NCBI RefSeq assembly: GCF_002160815.1
Contig: NZ_NFLH01000001.1
Coordinates: 1-64,000 of the forward strand
Length of the DNA stretch: 64,000 nt
Source of the DNA: Massilimicrobiota sp. An134
GTDB taxonomy: Bacteria > Bacillota_I > Bacilli_A > Erysipelotrichales > Coprobacillaceae
Reading direction: 5' to 3'
The first letter of the stretch is position 1, and every line of letters begins with the position of its first letter. Below, piece by piece: positions 47,092 through 57,000 of this stretch. A program made the position numbers and the translations under genes. The notes beneath the pieces are model-generated. The model ran no database searches, was not told where the DNA came from, and saw only the letters and a list, made by a program, of their open reading frames with translations.

Positions 47092-47415
47092 ATGGCGAAA
47101 TATTATGGAACTGTTGGGTTTGCTGAAACTCAATTAGATGACTATGGTGTATGGAAAGAAACTATAGTTGAGAAATCGTATTATGGAGAACTTGTTAATC
47201 CTATGTATGGTAAGCATGTCGCAACTCAAGAGTTGAATGACAATGTGATTATCTCGAATGTTATAAGCATCCTAGCAGATCCATACGCTAATGAGCATTT
47301 CTCCACAATACGTTATTTAGAATACATGGGTGTAAAGTGGAAAGTTACAAGTGTTGAAGTATCATTTCCTAGACTTATATTAACAACTGGAGAAGTCTAT
47401 AATGCCGATATTTAA
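47092..47415 (+). CDS. Putative head-closure/minor capsid protein
   Basis: The 107-residue beta-rich protein (GTVGFAETQLDDYGVWKETI, SYYGELVNPMYGK, STIRYLEYMGVKWKVTSVEV) is of the type found just after the capsid in Bacillota siphoviruses, usually assigned as head closure or head-tail adaptor. AAGGAGAT precedes the ATG. The assignment rests mainly on position and size. Confidence 0.58.
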   Translation: MAKYYGTVGFAETQLDDYGVWKETIVEKSYYGELVNPMYGKHVATQELNDNVIISNVISILADPYANEHFSTIRYLEYMGVKWKVTSVEVSFPRLILTTGEVYNADI

Positions 47416-47713
47416 TAGAGAAACTTTGCATAAGATTCTTAAAGAAATTATCGGAAATGATAATGTATATTTTCAACCACCTGAATCTGCCAAACTAAAA
47501 TACCCATGTATCATATATTCTAGAGATGACATTCTTAATGAATATGGAAACAACACAGTATACAACCAATACTGTGCTTTTTTAATTACAGTCATTGATC
47601 ATGACCCTGATAGTGAGATTGTTTACAAAGTTTCACAGTTGCCTATGTGTAATTTTGATAGACATTTCACTTCCGATGGTCTTAATCATGACACCTTTAC
47701 ACTTTATATTTAA
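47402..47713 (+). CDS. Putative tail terminator/tail completion protein
   Basis: The 103-residue protein (LHKILKEIIGNDNVYFQPPE, KLKYPCIIYSRDDILNEYGN, CAFLITVIDHDPDSEI) has the pattern of minor tail or tail terminator proteins that cap the tube at the head side. It overlaps the preceding gene by 14 bases and stands directly before the tail tube gene, as expected. Confidence 0.65.
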   Translation: MPIFNRETLHKILKEIIGNDNVYFQPPESAKLKYPCIIYSRDDILNEYGNNTVYNQYCAFLITVIDHDPDSEIVYKVSQLPMCNFDRHFTSDGLNHDTFTLYI

Positions 47714-47728
47714 AAGGAGGATTTTAAA

Positions 47729-48523
47729 ATGCTATTAAAATGGGATCAAACTGGTGAACGTTTGTACGAAACTGGTATTGATAGAGGTGTTATCTATCCT
47801 CAATCAGAAGCCGGTGATTACCCAATGGGTGAAGCATGGAATGGGTTAACTTCTGTTACCGAAAGCCCTTCTGGTGCTGAGCCTACTGCTTTGTATGCTA
47901 ACAATGGTAAGTATGTTAACTTGATTTCAGCAGAAGAATTTGCTGCAACAATTGGTGCTTATACTTTTCCTGATGCATTTGCCGCATGTAATGGTTTAAT
48001 GGAATTAGCGCCAGGTGTATTTGCTGGGCAACAAACCCGTACACCATTCGGTATGACTTATAGAACATTGATTGGTAACGATATTCAAAAAGAAGCATAT
48101 GGATATAAATTGCATTTCGTTTATGGTGCATTAGCAGCTCCATCTGAATCTGCTTATAACACTATCAATGATTCACCAGAAGCTTCTGAAATGTCTTGGG
48201 AAGTATCTACAACACCTGTAGATGTTCCTGGTGGAAAACCATCTGCTACAATTGTCGTTGATTCTACAAAAGCAACACCAACGCAATTAAAGGCATTAGA
48301 AGATATTATTTATGGTAAAGATTATGAATTAACTACAACTCAACCTGAAGATTGGGCAGAAAATTATGCTCAATACTTTGAAAAGTCTGGTTCTGAGTTT
48401 ACTGCTGTATCAGGAAGTGGAGTTGCTCCATCTTGGGCGGAAAACAAATACTATACTGGTAAAGTTGATGCAAGATTACCTTTACCAACTGAAATTGCAA
48501 CTATCATGGCTTCTGAAGACTAA
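47729..48523 (+). CDS. Major tail tube protein
   Basis: The 264-residue protein (MLLKWDQTGERLYETGIDRG, WNGLTSVTESPSGAEPTALY, EEFAATIGAYTFPDAFAACN) matches the tail tube family of Bacillota siphoviruses, with a C-terminal extra domain (about 165-264). AAAGGAGG precedes the ATG, and a terminator follows, separating head/tube genes from chaperone genes. Confidence 0.82.
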   Translation: MLLKWDQTGERLYETGIDRGVIYPQSEAGDYPMGEAWNGLTSVTESPSGAEPTALYANNGKYVNLISAEEFAATIGAYTFPDAFAACNGLMELAPGVFAGQQTRTPFGMTYRTLIGNDIQKEAYGYKLHFVYGALAAPSESAYNTINDSPEASEMSWEVSTTPVDVPGGKPSATIVVDSTKATPTQLKALEDIIYGKDYELTTTQPEDWAENYAQYFEKSGSEFTAVSGSGVAPSWAENKYYTGKVDARLPLPTEIATIMASED

Positions 48524-48553
48524 GCTTGATTGTATAAAAATTATTTTGGAGAA

Positions 48554-48591
48554 AAGAAGACTTGTTATAAGCAATGAGTCTTCTTTTTTTT
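48554..48591 (+). terminator. Rho-independent terminator after the tail tube gene
   Basis: AAGAAGACT (48554-48562) pairs perfectly with AGTCTTCTT (48577-48585), followed by a long T-run. High expression of the tube gene relative to later genes is the usual reason for such a site. Confidence 0.85.
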
Positions 48592-48621
48592 ATTGTCAAA
48601 AAACTGAAAGGAGAACTTAAT

Positions 48622-49065
48622 ATGTTAAAAATTACTGAAACTTATGTTGATTTTAATGGTGTAGAAAGAAAAGAGGATTTTTATTTCAATCTTACTCAGG
48701 CAGAACTTATGGATATGGAACTTGGGTTGGATGGAAGTATGATTGGGAGCATGTCAAGTGTTCTAAAGAAAATCGTCGCTGCTAAAGATACAAGATCAAT
48801 CATGAAAATCTTTAAACAGCTCGTTTCCAAAGCATACGGTGTGAAAACTGAAGATGGTAAACGTTTCGTTAAAAATGATGAAGTGAGAGCTGCTTTCGAA
48901 CAACACCCTGCATACTCACAAATTTACATGAGATTAGCTACTAATGATAAAGAAGCATCAGATTTTGTTCTTGGAATTCTTCCAAAAGATATTTCTGATA
49001 AAGTGCAAAAAGAAGATTTGAAAGCTTTCATGGATAATGATCAAAAAGCTATTGAACAAAACTAA
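48622..49065 (+). CDS. Tail assembly chaperone (first)
   Basis: The 147-residue helical protein (YVDFNGVERKEDFYFNLTQA, ELMDMELGLDGSMIGSMSSV, KQLVSKAYGVKTEDGKRFVK) is the typical tail assembly chaperone gpG counterpart placed between tube and tape measure. ATG at 48622 follows AAAGGAG. No frameshift site of the gpG-gpGT type is obvious at its end; the next gene has its own start. Confidence 0.78.
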   Translation: MLKITETYVDFNGVERKEDFYFNLTQAELMDMELGLDGSMIGSMSSVLKKIVAAKDTRSIMKIFKQLVSKAYGVKTEDGKRFVKNDEVRAAFEQHPAYSQIYMRLATNDKEASDFVLGILPKDISDKVQKEDLKAFMDNDQKAIEQN

Positions 49066-49078
49066 AGAAGGATGACTT

Positions 49079-49621
49079 ATGCTTGAAGTTGTTATACCGG
49101 CTCAGGAAACATTTAATGATGCAACTCAAACTTTTGATTATACAAAAGAAGTAACGTTGCAATTAGAGCATTCTTTAATTTCAATTTCAAAATGGGAAGC
49201 TAAATGGCACACCCCATTCCTAGATGGTAAACCGAAAACTACTGAACAGCAGATAGATTATATACGATGTATGACACTAAATAGGCACATCAATTCAAAA
49301 GTCTATGGGTTCCTTACTCAAGAGAATCTACAAGCCATTTTTAACTATATAGAAAACCCAATGACTGCTACAACATTTAAAAAATTACCACATCAGAGAA
49401 AGACCGGAGAAATTCAAACATCCGAAACTATTTATTATGCAATGATCGCATGTCAAATACCATTTGAGTGTCAGCGCTGGCATTTGAATAGATTGCTCAC
49501 TTTAATAGAGGTTTGCGGCCGTAAGAATGCACCTAAAAAGAAGATGAGTAGTAAAGAAATCATGTCGCAACAAGTAGCTTTAAATGCTGCTCGTAGAAAG
49601 AAATTAAACTCTAAAGGTTAG
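49079..49621 (+). CDS. Tail assembly chaperone-like protein (second)
   Basis: The 180-residue protein (LISISKWEAKWHTPFLDGKP, YIRCMTLNRHINSKVYGFLT, IACQIPFECQRWHLNRLLTL) corresponds to the second chaperone gene before the tape measure in Bacillota siphoviruses. It starts 13 bases after the first one with AAGGATG. It probably binds the tape measure protein during tail assembly. Confidence 0.7.
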   Translation: MLEVVIPAQETFNDATQTFDYTKEVTLQLEHSLISISKWEAKWHTPFLDGKPKTTEQQIDYIRCMTLNRHINSKVYGFLTQENLQAIFNYIENPMTATTFKKLPHQRKTGEIQTSETIYYAMIACQIPFECQRWHLNRLLTLIEVCGRKNAPKKKMSSKEIMSQQVALNAARRKKLNSKG

Positions 49622-49634
49622 GAGGAATTTTATT

Positions 49635-50669
49635 ATGGATTTAAGAAAGTGTCTTTTAACTAAAAATAACTGCTATAAAGCAGGTAAGAAAATCACAGTA
49701 AAAGGGGTTATGTGGCATTCGACAGGAGCCAATAATCCTAATTTAAAACGTTATGTACAACCAGATGATGGAAAATTAGGAAACAATCCCAACAACAATG
49801 ACTGGAATAGAGCTTTACCAGATGGAAGAGAGGTTTGTGTTCATGCGTTTATTGGAAAAGATAAGAATGGTAAAGTATGTACTTATCAGACATTACCTTG
49901 GAATTATCGTGGATGGCATTGTGGAGGAAGTGGAAATGACAAATACATTGGATTTGAGATTTGTGAAGATGACTTAAAAGATAAAGATTATTTTAATGCT
50001 GTATACAAAGAGGCTGTCGAATTGACAGCTTTTTTATGTAAAGAAAATGGACTAAATCCTAAAGGAGAAAACGTCATTATCTGTCACCAAGATGGTCATA
50101 AATTAGGAATCGCTTCTAATCATAGTGATGTTTACCATTGGTTTAATAAGTTCGGTAAAGACATGGACGATGTAAGAAATGATGTAGCAAAAGCTATGGG
50201 TCAAACTTCATCTTCTAGCACAGCATCTAAACCTTCAACTTCTACTTCTTCATCAAGCTATTATAAAGCATTTAACAGCACTTCTATCGTTGATGGATTG
50301 AAATCTATTGGCGTTGATTCATCAATGACTAATCGTAAGAAGATTGCCGCTGCTAATGGAATCTCTAATTACTCAGGAGATTACGATGACAACGTTAAGC
50401 TTCTCGAATTAGCTAAGAAAGGTAAGTTGAAGAAACCTGGAAGTTCCACTTCTACAACTACTAAACCTACAACTTCATCTACTCAATATTATAAAAAGTT
50501 TAAATCAACTTCTATCGTTGATGGATTGAAATCTATTGGCGTTGATTCTTCCATGAATAATCGTAAGAAGATTGCTAAAGCCAATGGTATTTCTAACTAT
50601 GATGGAGATTATTCAGATAATGTTTATCTATTAGAGCTAGCTTCACAAGGTAAATTGAAGAAAGCTTAA
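49635..50669 (+). CDS. N-acetylmuramoyl-L-alanine amidase (endolysin) with two C-terminal repeats
   Basis: The 344-residue protein has an Amidase_2/PGRP domain (VMWHSTGANNPNLKRY, GFEICEDD, VIICHQDGH...SDVYHWF) with the zinc ligands. A Ser/Thr linker leads to two near-identical repeats of about 60 residues (TSIVDGLKSIGVDSS, NRKKIAAANGISNYSGDYDD), probably cell-wall binding. It cleaves the amide bond in peptidoglycan. It sits inside the tail module between chaperones and tape measure, not in a lysis cassette. No holin is visible beside it. Confidence 0.85.
   Translation: MDLRKCLLTKNNCYKAGKKITVKGVMWHSTGANNPNLKRYVQPDDGKLGNNPNNNDWNRALPDGREVCVHAFIGKDKNGKVCTYQTLPWNYRGWHCGGSGNDKYIGFEICEDDLKDKDYFNAVYKEAVELTAFLCKENGLNPKGENVIICHQDGHKLGIASNHSDVYHWFNKFGKDMDDVRNDVAKAMGQTSSSSTASKPSTSTSSSSYYKAFNSTSIVDGLKSIGVDSSMTNRKKIAAANGISNYSGDYDDNVKLLELAKKGKLKKPGSSTSTTTKPTTSSTQYYKKFKSTSIVDGLKSIGVDSSMNNRKKIAKANGISNYDGDYSDNVYLLELASQGKLKKA
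50280..50548 (+). repeat. 41-bp exact direct repeat inside the amidase gene
   Basis: The 41 bases at 50280-50320 recur exactly at 50508-50548 (offset 228 bp, 76 codons), encoding TSIVDGLKSIGVDS in each of the two binding repeats. The identity at DNA level suggests a recent duplication or gene conversion. Confidence 0.9.
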
Positions 50670-50689
50670 TTTTTTTTGAGGAAATTCAC

Positions 50690-51067
50690 ATGATTACTTT
50701 TAAATCAAGAGGGAATTGGGATATCACAACTCGTTTCTTAGAAAGAGCTAAAAAAGGAATCAATATCAGATCTCTTGATAAATACGGTAGGCAAGGGGTT
50801 GCTGCTTTACGTTCGGCAACTCCTGTTGATACCGGATTGACTTCTCAATCTTGGTATTACCAAGTTACTCAAAAGAAAGGACTTGTTGAAATCGTCTTTC
50901 TTAATTCAAATGTTCAAAATGGAATTCCAATTGCTATTATTCTGCAATATGGTCATGGAACAAGAAATGGAGGATATGTTCAAGGACGTGATTATATCAA
51001 TCCTGCAATCCAACCTATCTTTGACAAAATTGTAGAAGATGCTTGGAGGGAGGTGACTAGAGGATGA
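50690..51067 (+). CDS. HK97 gp10-like tail component/connector
   Basis: The 125-residue protein (GRQGVAALRSATPVDTGLTS, SWYYQVTQKKG, IPIAIILQYGHGTRNGGYVQ, RDYINPAI) matches the HK97 gp10-like family. Such genes normally follow the head-closure gene; here it stands behind the endolysin and directly before the tape measure, whose start it overlaps. GAGG lies before the ATG. Confidence 0.72.
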   Translation: MITFKSRGNWDITTRFLERAKKGINIRSLDKYGRQGVAALRSATPVDTGLTSQSWYYQVTQKKGLVEIVFLNSNVQNGIPIAIILQYGHGTRNGGYVQGRDYINPAIQPIFDKIVEDAWREVTRG

Positions 51068-54000
51068 GTAAAACAATTGATGAAAGAGTCGTCTCCATGC
51101 AGTTTGACAATCGAAATTTTGAGAATAATGTCAAAACTACAATCGGAACTCTAGATCGTTTAAAAGAAAAATTAAAATTTCCAGGAGCTAATAAAGCTCT
51201 TGATAACATTTCTAAGTCTGCTAGTAAAGTTAATATGAATGGTCTTAACAGTGCTGTTGATACTGTACAAGCTCGATTTTCAGCATTAGATGTTATTGGC
51301 GTGACTGCTTTAGCAAACATCGCTAACCAAGCAGTTAATACTGGTAAACGCATGATCAGTGCATTAACACTCGACCCTATCATGTCTGGTTTTCAAGAGT
51401 ATGAAACACAGATTAATGCTGTTCAGACTATTTTAGCAAACACCCAACATAAAGGTAGTACGCTTGAAGATGTCAATAAGGCATTGGATGAATTGAACAA
51501 GTATGCCGATCAAACAATTTACAACTTTACTGAAATGACAAGAAATATTGGTACATTTACCGCAGCCGGTGTTGATCTGGATATGGCAGTAAGTTCAATT
51601 AAAGGTATTGCAAACTTAGCGGCTGTATCGGGTTCAAACGCACAACAAGCATCGACAGCCATGTATCAGCTTTCTCAAGCGATTGCTGCTGGTAAAGTAC
51701 AATTAATGGACTGGAACTCAGTAGTCAACGCTGGTATGGGTGGTGAGTTATTCCAGAATGCCTTAAAGAGAACGGCAGAACACTTTGGTTATAATGTTGA
51801 CGGAATGATCAAAAAGTATGGTTCATTTAGAGAATCATTGACTAGAGGTGGATGGTTGACAACAGAAGTCTTAACCGAAACCTTAACGCAATTATCAGGC
51901 GCTTATACTGAAGCCGATTTGATTGCTCAAGGATATTCAGAGAAACAAGCAAAAGAAATTGCTGAGTTGGCTCAAACAGCCGTTGATTCAGCTACAAAGG
52001 TTAAAACATTTACACAGTTATTTGATACTTTGAAAGAAGCTGCTCAATCAGGATGGACTCAAACATGGGAATATATTATTGGTGACTTTGAACAGGCTAG
52101 AGAATTACTTACAGGTATTTCTGAAACTGTTGGAGGCTGGATTAATGCTATGTCTGATGCCCGTAATGCTATTATTGGAGGAGCTTTTGATTCTGCTTGG
52201 TCTCAATTGGAAGAGAAGATTAATGCGGCTGGAGTATCAACTGAAAAATTCCAGAAAGAACTTGCAAATGTTGCAAAATCTCATGGAAAATCATTAGATC
52301 AAATGATCGAGAAAGAAGGTTCTTTATCGGCTGTTATAGAAAAGGGTCTTATTTCTAAAGAATTAGTTGTGGAAACTCTTAAAAATATAGCTGGAATAAA
52401 TAAAGAAACTTCCAAATCTACAGAAGATATGACTGCCAAACTTAAGAAATTCCAAAAGGTGGTCAATGACGTTTGGCGTGGGGATTATAAGAATGTAGAT
52501 ACTGGACGTATAGAGGCTCTTAAGAAAGCTGGATATGATTACGCTGAAGTACAAAAGTTAGTTAATAAAACTGTCGATGGACATAAATTAACACTTGAAG
52601 ATTTATCAGATGCTCAATTAAAAGCTGTTGGTTATACTAATGAAGAAGTTGAAGCTATTCGAAAATTAGCTGAAGAAGCTGAGAAAGCTGGGACTCCTTT
52701 AAACAGTTTAATTGAACGATTAAATAAACCATCGGGTAGAGAGTTATTCTGGGATTCGTTAGCAAACATGGCTCAACCTATTATCACTATATTTAAGGCA
52801 ATAGGTGCTGCTTGGAACGACGCATTTCCATCAGATGGTGGAGCTGGTCTTTATAGTTTTCTAGAAACATTCCATGCTTTTACAGAACATCTAGTTATTG
52901 GTGATAGAGAAGCTGAGAACTTAACAAGAACATTGAAAGGTTTATTTGCAATCCTTGATATGGTAAGTTGGGTTGCTGGTGGATCATTTAAAATTGCCTT
53001 TACTATAGCTTCTAAAGTAGCTAGTACATTATGGCAAGCTTTAGGTTTAGGTAATGCAACGATTCTTGAAATTACTGCAACGATTGGCGATGCTATTGTT
53101 GCTGTTCGAGATTGGATAGAGGAACATAGTTTATTAGGTAATGCTATTGAATTTGTTGTTCCTTTAATTGTAAATTTAGGTAAAGCTATTGCGGCACTTA
53201 TTGATTATGCATTAGGTTTACCAGATGTACAAAAAGGATTTGAAGATTTTCTTAATATCTTCAAAACTATAGGTGATTATATCTATAGTAACTTTGGTGA
53301 ATCTATAGATGCTGTCATCGAGTTCTTTGATACTTTAACAAGCATTAATGATTTCGAACCGAAAGATTTGCTTAAAGGAATAGAGAAACTTGGAGTAGCC
53401 ATTCAAGAGAATTTTGCTAATGTTGATCTTTCTACAATTGGACAAAACGTCATTGATGGTCTTGTTAATGGTCTTCAAACAGGGGCCAATGCGGTATGGA
53501 CTGCTATTACGACTGTTGCTGAAACATTGGTAAATGCTGCTAAGAATTATTTAGGAATTCATTCACCATCTACGGTCTTTATGGAGATCGGACAGTACAT
53601 TATGGAAGGACTTAGCATGGGACTTCAAAATGGATTGTCCTTATTAAGTCAAGGAGCTAAAGGTATTGTTGATATTATCATGGATATTTTTAGTGGAATT
53701 AACTTCGGAGACGTATTTGTCTTAGGTTCTTTAGGAAGCGCTGTATTCTTCTTAAATAAGATTACAAATATTTTAGATAAGTTTGCTTCTCCATTTGAAG
53801 GATTTTCAAAAGTTTTAGACGGACTTGGAGATGTTCTAGGTAGTGTTTCTAAGAATATTGATCAAAGAACTAAGAATCTTAAATCAGAATATTTACTCAA
53901 CTTAGCAAAGGCTATTGGTATACTGGCACTTTCATTGGTCGCATTAGCAACTGTTGATATTGGTAAGCTATGGAATGCTGTAGCTGTTGTTACAGTTCTT

Positions 54001-57000
54001 GGTGCTGGATTAATGGCTTTAATGAAGGTCAGTGAGAAAGTAAGCGGTCCTGCTGGTAAATTTGAATTTGCTAAGCTTGGAACTCTCATGTTAGCTATGT
54101 CAGCTTCAATGTTAATCATGTCATTTGCTTTAAAGAAATTAGCAGGTGTTGATTTTGCTTCAGGAATGGGGGCAGTATTAGAATTATCGCTTCTTATGGC
54201 GGCCATGGCTGGAGTCATGATTGCTTTTGGGGTATTTGTGAAAGCAGATGCCGCTGGAAGTATCGATAAAGCAGGAAAGATGTTCCTAAAATTATCTGTA
54301 AGTTTAGGAATCTTAGCATTAGTTATTAAATTAATTGGAACTATGTCAGTTGGAGATATTGTCAAAGGTATAGCGGTATTAGGTGCTTGTGGATTGTTAT
54401 TTGCAGCTATGTCTGTATTATCGTTAGTATCTTTCAACGCGGATAAAGCTGGTAAGATGTTTACTAAAATGGCCGTTGCTATTGGTATATTAGCATTAGT
54501 CATGAAACTTATTGGAACTCTATCTGCTGGTGATATTTCTAAAGGATTAGCTGTCATTACAGCTTGTAGCATTCTATTTGAAAGACTTATAGCAGTGTCA
54601 TTACTTGCTGGAGAAAATGCAGATAAAGCCGGAAAGATGTTACTTAAGATGTCCATAGCTATTGGTATATTAGCTTTGACTATTAAACTTATAGCTACAA
54701 TAGATACGAATGATGTAATTAAAGGTGGAGCTGTCATCGCAGCTTCAGCAGTATTATTCAAATCTTTGGTAGAAGTATCAAAATCAGCTGGAGATAATGC
54801 TTCAAAGGCCGGATCAATGATTCTTAAAATGTCTGCTGCTATCGGCATCCTCGCTTTAACTATTAGACTTATTGCGGGACTATCAGGTGGGGATATTGTT
54901 AAAGGTATTGCTGTTATTGCTTCTTGTGAATTGTTATTTGCTGCTATCGTTAAAGTATCGCAATATGCTGGTAAGAATGCTTCCGCTGCTGGTAATATGC
55001 TTATGAAAATGTCAGTAGGTATTGGCGTTTTAGCAGTTGCAATCAAAGTCTTAGCAGGTGTTTCTGTAGGTGATATTGTTAAAGGAACTCTTGCTATATC
55101 TTCGTTGATGGGTGTTATGACACTCATGATTAGAATATCTAAATCAGCTGGAGCAAATGCTGATAAAGCAGGAACTATGCTAATGAAAATGACTGTTCCG
55201 TTAATCGCTATTGCTGGTATTATCACGCTATTAAGTTTCTTGGATACTAAGAAAGTTATAGTTGCTACAGGTGCTTTAAGTGCCGTTATGGGTATGTTTA
55301 CACTCATGACAAAAGTTCTTGGATCACTAAATGGAGTTAAAGGAACAACAGGACCATTAATTCTCATGACTGTTGTTGTCGGTATGCTGGGTGGAATCTT
55401 AGCTGTATTGCAAGGATTACCTGTTGAATCAACACTAGCAAATGCTGCGGCACTATCAACTTTACTGTTGGCTCTATCCGTTTCAATGACGCTTATTAGT
55501 AAAATTGGAGCAGTATCACCAATGGCTATAGTTGCTATGGGTGCTCTAACATTGATTGTTGGATTAATTGGTGGCGTTTTATATTTACTTCAAGATATGA
55601 ATGTAGATGCCGCTATTCCATTAGCTACATCATTATCAACTTTATTGTTAGCTATGACTGGAGCGTTAGCAGTATTGACAGTAATCGGTTTAATGGGTCC
55701 ATCATCATTTATTGGCATTGGATCACTGTTAACTCTAATTACATCCTTAGGTGTTGTTATGGGTGCTATTGGAGCATTAACAACATATTTTCCTCAACTT
55801 GAAGAATTCTTAAATAAAGGCATTGGAATTCTCCAAGCTATCGGCGAAGGTTTAGGTTCATTCGTAGGTGGTATTGTTAATGGAGTTTTAACAGCTGCTA
55901 CAGAAGGACTTCCTGATGTTGGTACTAAACTTTCAGGTTTTATGGAAAACTTAAAACCGTTTATTGAAGGTGCTAATACGATAGATCCTAAGATGGCTGA
56001 AGGAACAAAAGCTTTAGCTCAAGCTATTCTTTATATTACTGGAGCAAATTTATTAGACAAGATTACCGAATTCTTAACAGGTAGTGATTCATTAGCCGAA
56101 TTTGGTGAAAAATTAGTTCCATTTGGTAGAGCTATGGTTGAATATTCTAATGTTGTAGCCGGAATTGATACAGAAGTTGTTGAAAAATCAGCTGCTGCGG
56201 GTCAGGCTTTAACAAAATTGGCCGAAAGTGTTCCTAATACTGGTGGACTCGTATCATTCTTTACAGGTGATAATACTCTAGATGTATGGGGGCCTCAATT
56301 AGTAGTATTTGGCGAATCACTTGCTAAGTATTCAGAAAAAGTGGCTGGAGTCAATGCCGAAGCAATTACTGCATCAGCGACTGCCGCCGATGGACTAGTA
56401 CAATTAGCTCAAAAGCTTCCTAATACAGGAGGACTCATGGCTTTTATTATGGGCGATAACGATATGGGTGAATTTGGTACTAACTTAGTTCAATTTGGTA
56501 CAGGATTAATGTTATATTCTATGATGGCTTCAACTATTAACCCTGATGCTATTAATAATTCCGTAAAAGCTGCTGACGCATTAGTTTCTCTTTCTAAAAA
56601 GATTGACGAAGCTAGTAGTGGTGGATTTTGGGATTGGCTATTCGGCGGAGGGGACGACATTTCAGACTTTGGACTTAAACTTATTCCATTTGGTGAAGGT
56701 CTGAAAAAATATTCTGAAAAAGTGGCTGGAATTAGTGTTGAAAATGTTAACAACTCTGTGACTGTTGCAAATGCTTTATCTAAAATGGTTAGAAATATGG
56801 ATGGTATTAATACAGAAGCTGCCTTCAGTTTCAAAGCTGCTATTGATGCTCTAGCTAAGACAAATGTTCAAGGTTTCTTAGAAGCATTCGGACAAAGTTC
56901 AAAGAAATTTATAGATTCGGGTATTGGTGCAATCAATGGATTTATTAAAGGTCTAAAATCAGGTCAAAAAGATGTTAATTCTACAATGTCAACTATTGCT

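Noticed and set aside
53862-55367. 501-codon open frame on the minus strand inside the tape measure gene
   Set aside because: It is antisense to strongly repetitive hydrophobic coding sequence, has low-complexity composition and no ribosome site, and is fully explained by codon use of the plus-strand gene.
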